NCBI GenBank assembly: GCA_947381965.1
Contig: CANCXX010000006.1
Location: 60,039 to 124,038 of the forward strand
DNA length: 64,000 nucleotides
Origin: an uncultured bacterium
GTDB taxonomy: Bacteria > Bacillota > Clostridia > Lachnospirales > Lachnospiraceae
Reading direction: 5' to 3'
Of this stretch, positions 18,526 through 26,308 are shown piece by piece; position 1 is the stretch's first letter, and the number at the start of each line of letters is the position of its first letter. The position numbers and the translations under genes are program-made. Below the pieces are notes generated by a model. That model did not search any database and was not told where the DNA came from. It saw only the letters and a list, made by a program, of their open reading frames with translations.

Positions 18526-19752
18526 CTATAATTCGGCAAACAAATCCCTATACCATCTAAGAGAATGAATATAAGCGTCATGTACCTCATTTAAGTCCAT
18601 ATTACCAAGTATCATTAATCTGGATATCTCCTGCCAGTCAGCTGTCTCATAATGAAGGACAAACTTTAACACAGGAGCAAGAACCCCCTTCCGTTCAACC
18701 AGCGCGTCTCTGATTTCTCTTGATACCTTAATCATCTGGAGCGCTTCCTCCATCGTCTGGTCTAAAATCAAATCAAGCACTGAAAACAATCCCATAAGGA
18801 ACAGCTCTGAAGATTGCGCACGCAAGTCAAAGAACGGCGCCAGGTTCTCCGCAAATTTCGCACGAAGCAGAGACAGTCTGGTAATTTCATTTGGCTTATC
18901 CGCATAAAGTTCATTGGCTACAGCCGTATTAATCCATTTCTTTAACTCCTTTTGTCCTAACATGGCCGCCGCATGTCTGATTGACGAAATTTCAGAATTT
19001 ACCGTCATACGGTTTACCATTTTAAGTAAGGAAATAACAAGCGCCGTATCACGTCCTATAATATCAGCTGCCTTTGTCAGTTCAAAATCATCTGCGTTTA
19101 CAACATTGAGAAGTTCAATATAATTTACCTTTAAAGGAGAAACTTCTGTCTGTCCTTTGGTCACAGGAACACGATAAAACTCGCCTTCATATAACTGGTA
19201 GCCGCCATCCTTTTTCAGCTGTTCAAAAATCTCCTGATTTTGTATATTGCCGGCGCACAGCTTAATATTCGGATACAAATTGGAAAAATAGATTCTTGCT
19301 TTACTGATATCAATTTTCTTATGGTCAAGCAGCATGTAATCCATTAAGGAAAGAACTTCCCTGTATTCCTCAAACTGTGAAACTGCAAGCTTACGCATGG
19401 CAAGCTTATAGCCTGACTCCTTTAATTCTTTCAGTCTGTTAATATATATCTCCTTTGGCTGGATGGTATTATCCAAAAGCAGTACCAGACGTTCATGGGC
19501 TGCATCACACTGCGCCTCAATATCTGAGAATACAGAAATATTATTTACCGATATAAAGATCTCCTCACCAGCAGAAAAAGTTTCCATTCCCACATTTTGT
19601 ATAACTTCAAGGCCCACAATCTGTACTGCGCCATCGTTATATCCGGTCCCCTGTAAAATAGGATTCAGTAAAATATTATTTTTCTGCGTAAATATGGAAT
19701 ACGCCCGCACTCTCATTTCTTCATCAAATAATGGTACTAATGTAACAAGCAT
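18526..19752 (-). CDS. EAL-like/HDOD signalling protein (YuxH type)
   Basis: Cytoplasmic protein of 408 residues; ATG 19752 has AAGGAG at six bases, while upstream ATGs at 19779 and 19767 lack a site. The first ~190 residues follow the fold of EAL domains but lack the EAL catalytic residues, so no phosphodiesterase activity is expected. The rest is an HDOD domain (LLNVVNADDFELTKAADIIGRDTALVISLL) without the HD metal residues. Such proteins are thought to act as protein-interaction or c-di-GMP-linked regulators. It has its own terminator, and I see no operon partner. Confidence 0.85.
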   Translation of the reverse strand: MLVTLVPLFDEEMRVRAYSIFTQKNNILLNPILQGTGYNDGAVQIVGLEVIQNVGMETFSAGEEIFISVNNISVFSDIEAQCDAAHERLVLLLDNTIQPKEIYINRLKELKESGYKLAMRKLAVSQFEEYREVLSLMDYMLLDHKKIDISKARIYFSNLYPNIKLCAGNIQNQEIFEQLKKDGGYQLYEGEFYRVPVTKGQTEVSPLKVNYIELLNVVNADDFELTKAADIIGRDTALVISLLKMVNRMTVNSEISSIRHAAAMLGQKELKKWINTAVANELYADKPNEITRLSLLRAKFAENLAPFFDLRAQSSELFLMGLFSVLDLILDQTMEEALQMIKVSREIRDALVERKGVLAPVLKFVLHYETADWQEISRLMILGNMDLNEVHDAYIHSLRWYRDLFAEL

Positions 19753-19918
19753 TTCATTCTCCTTCATATGTAAATTCATTCTATGATATAGATTTTACAC
19801 CATTTATTTATTATACACAATATTTGAGTGAAATTTCTATATTTTTTTTATATTTTATGGAATTTTTTGTCTGTTTCTTACAGAAACTAAACCTTATACT
19901 TCATCCTGTAAAGGCAGG

Positions 19919-19945
19919 GGACGCGGTAATCCGCGTCCGGATTAC
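19919..19945 (-). other. two overlapping, mutually exclusive hairpins
   Basis: GTAATCCG (19926-19933) pairs with CGGATTAC (19938-19945), while GGACGCGG (19919-19926) pairs with CCGCGTCC (19931-19938). Both stems are perfect 8-mers and cannot form together. They lie just after the stop of the 80-residue gene. No T-run follows, so this is not a clear terminator. Confidence 0.45.
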
Positions 19946-19952
19946 GGGTTCT

Positions 19953-20195
19953 CTATGCCGGCTGCTCAAAAGAATGGGTCTTAATATACTCCAAAATTAT
20001 GTCGGAAGCCTCATCCAAATTCAATCCAGACTCTTCAAGAAGCTGGCTTAATCCTTCTAAATCCTTTTCTCTTTTTTCTTTATAAAGGACATCCAGTTCG
20101 CCCTGCTCTGACTTAAGCCTTGTCCTTAATGCCTGTACCAGCTCTTCTTTTTCCATAATTTTTTCTTCTATTGATTTTCTCTGCCCTCTTGCCAT
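19953..20195 (-). CDS. small charged coiled-coil protein, function unknown
   Basis: 80 residues, start ATG 20195 with AGGAGG six bases upstream, so very likely translated. The sequence is rich in Glu, Lys and Leu. Residues 8-50 fit a heptad coiled coil (EEKIMEKEELVQALRTRL), followed by a short amphipathic C-terminal part. No catalytic motif, signal peptide or membrane segment is seen. It stands alone between the EAL/HDOD gene and the MATE gene. I do not recognise the family; FliJ-like annotations sometimes given to such proteins would rest only on the coiled coil. Confidence 0.7.
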   Translation of the reverse strand: MARGQRKSIEEKIMEKEELVQALRTRLKSEQGELDVLYKEKREKDLEGLSQLLEESGLNLDEASDIILEYIKTHSFEQPA

Positions 20196-20270
20196 AATCT
20201 GCCTCCTAAAAATTATAATTATTATAGTATATGGACAGGCAGTGGAAAATATTCTTTTTATATCAACTTT

Positions 20271-21644
20271 TTATATTTTTATCTCTGTCCATTTTCCCGC
20301 TTTAAACCGGGCGGAAGCAAAAATAAATCTGGAAATCTGATCGCCTAAAACGCCAAGCCATATTCCAATAATCCCCCAGCCAAAAACATATCCGCACAAA
20401 TAGGAGACTGCCGTACGGACAAACGTAACACTAAATGTGGAAACCGCAGCCGTATAAAGGGTATCGCCTGCCCCCCGCAGACATCCCATATAAATCACCT
20501 GGCTAATCTGGAGTACCACAACAAATATGATAACCCGCATAATTGCAACGCCAATTGCTATAATATGTTCTTCCTCAAAGTACAGACTAAACAAAGCCCT
20601 TGCCCCAAAAAAGTATATAACAGTAAGGACTATGGCAATGCCCCCGCCAAGCATCCTGCATATACGGCCGTATTCTTTTGCCAGTTCTTTGCTTCCAGCC
20701 CCAAGACTCCGCCCTATCAGCGCTACCGCTGCAGCCTGCAGCCCATCTCCAAAAGAAAAGGACAGCCCCATAATATTCATGCCTACCTGATGGGCTGCCA
20801 TGGCGTCTGTTCCCTGATGTGCCGCCATCACTGCTGTCATCATAAATCCTATACGCATTAGAATTTGTTCAAAAAACACACTATATCCAACCTTTACAAG
20901 GTTCGTAAAAGCAGATGCCGCAGGCCGGATTTTGTTTTTTAAAATATAGGGTATACTAATAAATCCCTCCGGGCTGCCTATAGATGTAATGCTCATCATG
21001 CAGGCAACTACCGTCCCTAAAACAGTTGCTAACGCTGCCCCCCTTATGCCAAGGGCCGGAAAACCAAAATTCCCATTAATCAGCAGATAATTGGAAATAA
21101 TATTTATGGTATTAGATGTGATATTGGTCCGCATCGTAATTCTGGTATTTCCAGCCCCCCGTTGGGCAGCGTTAATTCCCATTTGAACACAGTTAAAAAT
21201 CATTCCTCCCATTATAATCTGAAAGTAAATCACTGCACTGTCATGGGTTTCTGGTGTAGAACCGCAAAGCCGGATAATCGGACTGGCTAAAACTACAAAT
21301 AAAATGCTTAATATAACTGCCGCTATTACAAGAAAAATAACTGCCGTATATAAAATCTGGTTGGCCTCATCCTGTTTTCCCTCCCCCCGGCGTCTTGCGA
21401 CCAGAGCAGAAACAGAAACATTAAGCGCAAAAAACAGGGCAAGGCCTATAAATTTTGGCTGAGTGGTAAGGCCTACCGCCGCCACTGCATAAGAGCCAAG
21501 GGAACTGACCATCAGGGAGTCCACAAGCCCCGCAAAAGCAACGAAAAACGATTCAATGATTGCCGGCCATGCCATACCAGCGGCGGTATAAATATTTTCT
21601 TTTTTGTATTTAGGTTTCCTGACTGATTCTTTTTCGTTTTTCAT
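20271..21644 (-). CDS. MATE-family multidrug/metabolite exporter
   Basis: Polytopic membrane protein of 457 residues with twelve hydrophobic segments in two similar halves; cation-coupled export of small compounds is the family role. Family features include the AWPAIIESFFVAFAGLVDSLMV start and the loop AAQRGAGNTRITM in the first half, mirrored by GCLRGAGDTLYTA in the second. The frame is open from TTG 21668, but ATG 21644 fits the family N-terminus better. It follows the double hemerythrin gene by about 30 bases, so the two are probably co-transcribed. The substrate cannot be told. Confidence 0.9.
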   Translation of the reverse strand: MKNEKESVRKPKYKKENIYTAAGMAWPAIIESFFVAFAGLVDSLMVSSLGSYAVAAVGLTTQPKFIGLALFFALNVSVSALVARRRGEGKQDEANQILYTAVIFLVIAAVILSILFVVLASPIIRLCGSTPETHDSAVIYFQIIMGGMIFNCVQMGINAAQRGAGNTRITMRTNITSNTINIISNYLLINGNFGFPALGIRGAALATVLGTVVACMMSITSIGSPEGFISIPYILKNKIRPAASAFTNLVKVGYSVFFEQILMRIGFMMTAVMAAHQGTDAMAAHQVGMNIMGLSFSFGDGLQAAAVALIGRSLGAGSKELAKEYGRICRMLGGGIAIVLTVIYFFGARALFSLYFEEEHIIAIGVAIMRVIIFVVVLQISQVIYMGCLRGAGDTLYTAAVSTFSVTFVRTAVSYLCGYVFGWGIIGIWLGVLGDQISRFIFASARFKAGKWTEIKI

Positions 21645-21676
21645 TCCGTGTACACCTGATTCAAGCAATTATACTG

Positions 21677-22477
21677 TTATTTGACTGGAATTTTTTTATC
21701 AAGCTTCAATATATGGCCTATCAGCCATTCTATCAGGAAATTAATAAGTTCATCCAAATATTTTTTTTGATTATCATCCACATCTTCCAGATTAATTTCA
21801 TTCAAACGATCCACAAAGGCATTGTGTGCCATGCGCTGGACATAAATTCCTTCATAATTAATACTTTCCATATATTCTTCTTCGTCGCGGAAGTGCATCA
21901 CCGTATAATCTCTCAACTCGTTAAGGATATGTACAATCTGGTCATATTTATCAGGAATAAATTCCGCTTCAATTACCTCATGAGTCTCCTTAATTATTTC
22001 AAACAGCTTCCGGTGTTGTCCATCTACAAAAGCAATACCGGTCTTATATTTGGAAGTAAATGTAAAAACATCTTCTTTTTTAGGTGTATCCATAAATTTC
22101 CCAATCATAATATCACTGCCCAGAATATGGCGGTACAGCCATTTTGCCATGTATGAAAGCAATTCCTGGGCAATCTGGCCGCTCATCTCTTCTGTCATGG
22201 TAGTCACTGCATAACCGGATATTTTTTCTTTAAACTGGGCATGCTCCACTCTCTGACGGGGAAGCTCTTTGTCCCCTATCTTTTCCATATAGGCTTCCTC
22301 ATGGGCAAAATGATTTTCAGCGTACACCTTCAATTCCATAAGAAGATTCAAAACAATATTCTGTGAATCCCCTGTCTTTAACATATCCATTGTTTCATTG
22401 ATCAATTGGAATAACCTTTTGTGTTCCTCGTCAATCTCATTAATTCCAGTAAGGCAATCATCTGTAAACTGATACAT
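21677..22477 (-). CDS. tandem double bacteriohemerythrin
   Basis: 266-residue cytoplasmic protein with two hemerythrin domains, each a four-helix bundle binding a di-iron centre. Domain 1 (about residues 9-130) shows IDEEHKRLF, HFAHEEAYM, RVEHAQF and WLYRHILGSD. Domain 2 (about 143-262) shows VDGQHRKLF, MHFRDEEEYM, RMAHNAF and WLIGHILKLD. All His/Glu/Asp ligand positions look kept in both. Single-domain forms are more common. In anaerobes such proteins bind O2 or NO, or store iron. AGGAGG lies six bases before the ATG. The gene has its own promoter and a structured leader, divergent from the siroheme reductase. Confidence 0.92.
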   Translation of the reverse strand: MYQFTDDCLTGINEIDEEHKRLFQLINETMDMLKTGDSQNIVLNLLMELKVYAENHFAHEEAYMEKIGDKELPRQRVEHAQFKEKISGYAVTTMTEEMSGQIAQELLSYMAKWLYRHILGSDIMIGKFMDTPKKEDVFTFTSKYKTGIAFVDGQHRKLFEIIKETHEVIEAEFIPDKYDQIVHILNELRDYTVMHFRDEEEYMESINYEGIYVQRMAHNAFVDRLNEINLEDVDDNQKKYLDELINFLIEWLIGHILKLDKKIPVK

Positions 22478-22512
22478 AATATCCTCCTATTTCTATAGCT
22501 CCGCTTTATCTG

Positions 22513-22550
22513 TCCCAAATGCCGGACGCCAGCGGCTGGCAGCATTGGGA
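22513..22550 (-). other. hairpin in the hemerythrin mRNA leader
   Basis: The arms TCCCAAATG and CATTGGGA (one base bulged) enclose an inner GCCAG/CTGGC helix. Transcription from the predicted promoter would start near 22560, so this sits at the very 5' end of the mRNA, 36 bases before the start codon. Confidence 0.5.
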
Positions 22551-22566
22551 TTGCTACTATTTTATC

Positions 22567-22595
22567 ATTATAATATAACAAATCAAAAAAAACAA
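22567..22595 (-). promoter_or_regulatory. promoter of the hemerythrin gene
   Basis: On the minus strand, -35 TTGTTT (22595-22590), a 17-base spacer and a perfect -10 TATAAT (22572-22567). Confidence 0.55.
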
Positions 22596-22608
22596 CCAAA
22601 GCGGACGC

Positions 22609-22638
22609 TTGAATTTTACATGTAAATTGGGGCATGAT
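22609..22638 (+). promoter_or_regulatory. promoter of the siroheme reductase gene with a palindrome in the spacer
   Basis: -35 TTGAAT (22609-22614), an 18-base spacer and -10 CATGAT (22633-22638). The spacer contains the perfect palindrome TTTACATGTAAA (22615-22626), a possible repressor or activator site. Confidence 0.45.
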
Positions 22639-22680
22639 ATATCCTTATCACAAAGTTATGTGAGAGAAAGGAAATATACA

Positions 22681-24222
22681 ATGCCAAAAGATTACTTAAC
22701 AGAATTTCTTCCGGATCTTAAAGAATTTGAAGAAAAGACAATGAAGTTTCATAAAGGGGAGCTTTCCATTGCAGAATATAAAAAATTTTCCGGCGGGTTC
22801 GGCAGCTACGCCCAACGTGGCGGCAAAAAACATATGCTGCGCCTGCGCATGGCAGGCGGACGCCTTACCAGGGAACGTCTGTCCTTTCTTATCCAAAGCT
22901 GTAAAAAATATCAAATCACGCGTTTAAAACTTACTACCTGCCAGTCTCTCCAGCTCCATAATCTGGACCCATCCATCCTGTGCCCATTAATGAAAGAATC
23001 CTGGATGGCCGGAATGATTTCCAGAGGCGGAGGCGGCGATTTTCCGCGAAATGTTATGGCCACTCCCTTATCTGGCGTCCAGAAAAACGAATACTTTGAT
23101 GTAATACCCTATGCGGAGGCCGCAGGCGAATATCTTATGAACTTTATCAAGTCCGTAAAATTTCCAAGAAAGTTAAAAGTCTGCTTTTCCAATTCACCGG
23201 AAAATGAAACCCATGCCACCTTCCGCGACTTGGGCTTTATTGCGAATCCTGACCATACTTTCAGCGTTTATGCTGCCGGAGGTCTTGGGATAAAGCCCAG
23301 CCTTGGCATCTGCATTGCCCAAAATGCTGCCCCGGAAAATATCTTTTATTACATTAAGGCAATGGTATATACTTTTGTCACATATGGAAATTATGAAAAC
23401 AGGGCAAAGGCCAGAACTCGTTTCTTACTGGAAGCCCTGGGACCAGAAGGCTTTCTTTCCGCTTACAATGAAAAGTTAAAAGAAATCTTTACTTCTGAAA
23501 ATCTGACCTTTCAGACTCCAATAGCTGCCATCACTAAAAAAGCACATGGACAAGCTCCACGGAACAAACGTATTCTGCCTCAAAAACAAGAAGGATTGTA
23601 CTCCGTATTTTATCAGCCTGTAGGCGGAAATCTGACTTTTCAAAAAGTGGAAGAACTTTATCAGCTGATAAAGCCAATGGAAAATGTGGAAATCCGGCTT
23701 ACACCTGAAGAAGGCCTTTATATCATCAACTGTAACGGAGAAGAAGCAAAAACAGCCCTTGACGCAACAAAAGATGGCGCTGACAGCCTGTTTGAAACTT
23801 CCGTCGCCTGTATTGGCGCTAAAATCTGTCAGGTGGGCATCGGGGACTCCCAGACCCTTTTAGCCAATTGCCTTGCGGCTGTCCGCCGGGAAAACTTTGC
23901 AGATGGCGTTCTGCCCAAAATCCATATTTCCGGCTGCCCCTCTTCCTGTGGAAGCCATCAAATTGGAGCTATTGGCTTTCGAGGCGGCATCAGGCAGACA
24001 CCGGAAGGTCCCAAACCTGCATTTGCCATTTTCGAGGGTGGCTGTCCCTACCGAGGAAAAGAAGTTCTTGCAGAAATGGGAAAATCCATTATTGCTGATG
24101 ACATTCCAAAATTTCTGGTTGAACTTGGAAAAATGATTTCTGCCCAAAACATGACTTATGAAACTTGGATTACAGACAATCATAACAGGCTGGAAAAACT
24201 AATTGAAAAGTATACGGATTAG
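22681..24222 (+). CDS. siroheme/[4Fe-4S] nitrite or sulfite reductase
   Basis: 513-residue cytoplasmic reductase; ATG 22681 follows AAGGAAA. It has two ferredoxin-like half-domains (about residues 35-100 and 300-360). The cluster/siroheme motif has C377-x5-C383 (CIGAKIC) and C419-x3-C423 (GCPSSC), the NiR/SiR signature. Ferredoxin-nitrite reductase (six electrons, nitrite to ammonia) and assimilatory sulfite reductase share this fold; the sequence alone does not decide, though the single-subunit form is most like NirA-type proteins. No siroheme synthesis genes or flavoprotein partner lie near. Its divergent placement from the hemerythrin suggests shared response to nitrogen oxides or redox state, which is inference. 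Confidence 0.85.
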   Translation: MPKDYLTEFLPDLKEFEEKTMKFHKGELSIAEYKKFSGGFGSYAQRGGKKHMLRLRMAGGRLTRERLSFLIQSCKKYQITRLKLTTCQSLQLHNLDPSILCPLMKESWMAGMISRGGGGDFPRNVMATPLSGVQKNEYFDVIPYAEAAGEYLMNFIKSVKFPRKLKVCFSNSPENETHATFRDLGFIANPDHTFSVYAAGGLGIKPSLGICIAQNAAPENIFYYIKAMVYTFVTYGNYENRAKARTRFLLEALGPEGFLSAYNEKLKEIFTSENLTFQTPIAAITKKAHGQAPRNKRILPQKQEGLYSVFYQPVGGNLTFQKVEELYQLIKPMENVEIRLTPEEGLYIINCNGEEAKTALDATKDGADSLFETSVACIGAKICQVGIGDSQTLLANCLAAVRRENFADGVLPKIHISGCPSSCGSHQIGAIGFRGGIRQTPEGPKPAFAIFEGGCPYRGKEVLAEMGKSIIADDIPKFLVELGKMISAQNMTYETWITDNHNRLEKLIEKYTD

Positions 24223-24227
24223 AAAGA

Positions 24228-24277
24228 GGGCTGCCGCATAAGTGATTGAGAAATCAGGAATGCGACAGTCCCTTTTT
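24228..24277 (+). terminator. Rho-independent terminator of the reductase gene
   Basis: A composite stem: GGGCTG/CAGTCCC, CGCAT/ATGCG and TGATT/AATCA, followed by TTTTT on the plus strand. It ends next to the convergent ankyrin-GH43 stop and may work for both genes. Confidence 0.75.
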
Positions 24278-26209
24278 CTATATTTTACAATACCGGAATG
24301 CTTCAAAATCCACAAAAAGAATTTCTCTTCCTCCATAGCCATACACCCCTACCATAGCGCCTGTAAAGCGTTTTCCCATAGAAATTCCCTCGTCGCACAG
24401 ATAGTATACATTTTCAAGTTCCACCAGATTGTTCCTCTCTCCATCTGCTTCCTTTACATAAAAGGATCTATGCAGGTATTCGGCCTCCACTCCAAGGGTA
24501 TATGGCTTTCCCACTGGCCATTTATCTCCGGCAAACTTTATTTCAGGATGGCAAATGTCTTCTTTTCCAATGTGTTCCTTTACCTGCAGGAAATAATCCT
24601 CCTTTTTTTGGGAAACAAAAAAACAAACCCAGGTGTTTTCATCATAATAACAGGTAATGCCTGCTTCCTGTCCCTCTGTCAGCGCGGGGATTATCAAATC
24701 CGCCTCTGCCCGAAAACAAAAGTCACTTTGCCTTCTTAACAGAATATTTCTGGCTTTCACCAGGGAAAGCGGATATCTGCTGCCTTTAAGCCTTAACATT
24801 CCATTTTTTATGCAGATCCCGTCCTCTTCCGGCGGCCTTGGAGTTACAAAATCCAACGGTATTTCTTTACCCTCAAACCTGCTAAAAGAATAACTACAAT
24901 CCCCCACCCTATCCTCTGCTTTCTTCCGGTCTGGCAAATCCGGCTTTCTTTGAAGAACACTGGGGCCTTTCAGATTATTTACCAGCGGCCATCCGTCCTT
25001 TGTCCAGGTAATAGGGTCAAGGGCTGTTTCTCTGCCCAAAAGACTGTATTTTCCTTCCACTCTTCTGCCACACAGATAAACCATATACCATTCTCTCTTC
25101 TGGGTGCATACCGGCTTTCCATGTCCGCAGCGTTGAATACCTGCTTTTTCATCCATCTGACGCATAATCGGATTATAAGGACAGGGTTCGTAATTTCCCA
25201 TAAGCTCCCGGCTTCTTGCCACTGTAATCCTGTGTCCCGGTCCCGTTCCTCCTTCTGCAAGAAACAGATAGTAATAACCATCCTTTTTCAAAAGATGAGG
25301 TCCTTCCGGCGCCCGTTTCTGATCCCCATAAAATAATAAAACTGCTTCAGATATCTGCTTTCTGCAATCACTGCTAAGTTCAAAAATCCTCGCCCCTCTG
25401 TTAAGCAGCATATAGTGTCTTCCATTTTCATGAAAAATAGATGGGTCAATTCCGTCCTCATCAATTACGGCGGGCTCACTGTAAGGGCCTTCCGGCTTAT
25501 CAGACGTAACTACAACCTGCTTTCTGTAAACGGTTCCCGTGTCGTTCAGCCGGTAAGTAGCCGTTATATAAAACCTTCCATTATCATAAGAAATATCAGG
25601 CGCCCAGTACCCTCTTCCGCCCTCAAGCCCGTCCAGCTGCGCCCACTTGGGATTTGTTATCGCATGTCCTATTATTTTCCAATGGACTAAATCTCTGGAA
25701 TGGGAAACCGGAATACAGGGAAAGTAGATAAACGAAGAATTTACCATGTAATAATCTTCTCCCACCCTTACAATTGACGGGTCGGGAAACATTCCCGTAC
25801 GGACAGGGTTATGATACATTTCCCCATAATCCGCCCCTATTTTTTCCCTGTAATAGTCCAAAAGTTCCTTGTGTCCAAGCTCCCATGCTATCTGATAAGG
25901 TGTAACCAGATTTTCATCTCCGGCAGTAATATCCATTCCGACTTTTTCTACCAGATACCGGTTAAGCGCCGAATTTCCTGACATTGCAGCATAATGGAGA
26001 ATCGTCCGGTTTTCATCATCAACTGTGTTCATACTGGCCCTTGAATACTCAACAATATATTTGACAACAGGAAAATTTCCCACCTTTGCCGCATAGAGAC
26101 ACAAGGGAATGCCCTCTTCATTTCTTTCATCAATACATGACGGATTTTCAGCCAAAATACGCATTACTTCCCCCAAATTTTCAGCCTCAATAGCCTGCTG
26201 TAAATTCAT
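24278..26209 (-). CDS. ankyrin-repeat / GH43 glycoside hydrolase fusion
   Basis: 643 residues from ATG 26209 (GGAGGGAAGG upstream); no signal peptide, so it acts in the cytoplasm. Residues 1-125 hold about four ankyrin repeats (EEGIPLCLYAAKVGNFPVVK, ENRTILHYAAMSGNSALNRYL, NLVTPYQIAWELGHKELLDYY). From about residue 133 a GH43 five-bladed propeller follows with the catalytic triad: base D143 in FPDPSIV, D255 in GIDPSIF and acid E302 in APEGPHL. The C-terminal ~190 residues resemble the beta-sandwich of GH43 beta-xylosidases. The likely role is cleaving xylose or arabinose from imported oligosaccharides. Ankyrin repeats on a bacterial glycosidase are unusual; the frame is continuous with no sign of an assembly junction. 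Confidence 0.88.
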   Translation of the reverse strand: MNLQQAIEAENLGEVMRILAENPSCIDERNEEGIPLCLYAAKVGNFPVVKYIVEYSRASMNTVDDENRTILHYAAMSGNSALNRYLVEKVGMDITAGDENLVTPYQIAWELGHKELLDYYREKIGADYGEMYHNPVRTGMFPDPSIVRVGEDYYMVNSSFIYFPCIPVSHSRDLVHWKIIGHAITNPKWAQLDGLEGGRGYWAPDISYDNGRFYITATYRLNDTGTVYRKQVVVTSDKPEGPYSEPAVIDEDGIDPSIFHENGRHYMLLNRGARIFELSSDCRKQISEAVLLFYGDQKRAPEGPHLLKKDGYYYLFLAEGGTGPGHRITVARSRELMGNYEPCPYNPIMRQMDEKAGIQRCGHGKPVCTQKREWYMVYLCGRRVEGKYSLLGRETALDPITWTKDGWPLVNNLKGPSVLQRKPDLPDRKKAEDRVGDCSYSFSRFEGKEIPLDFVTPRPPEEDGICIKNGMLRLKGSRYPLSLVKARNILLRRQSDFCFRAEADLIIPALTEGQEAGITCYYDENTWVCFFVSQKKEDYFLQVKEHIGKEDICHPEIKFAGDKWPVGKPYTLGVEAEYLHRSFYVKEADGERNNLVELENVYYLCDEGISMGKRFTGAMVGVYGYGGREILFVDFEAFRYCKI

Positions 26210-26308
26210 ATACCTTCCCTCCATCACCTTATCTGCAGCATGGTATTACTCTTAACAGGTTTCAGGCATTTCCCCTGCTACAGTAAACTATTTATTCCAT
26301 AAGCTTCA

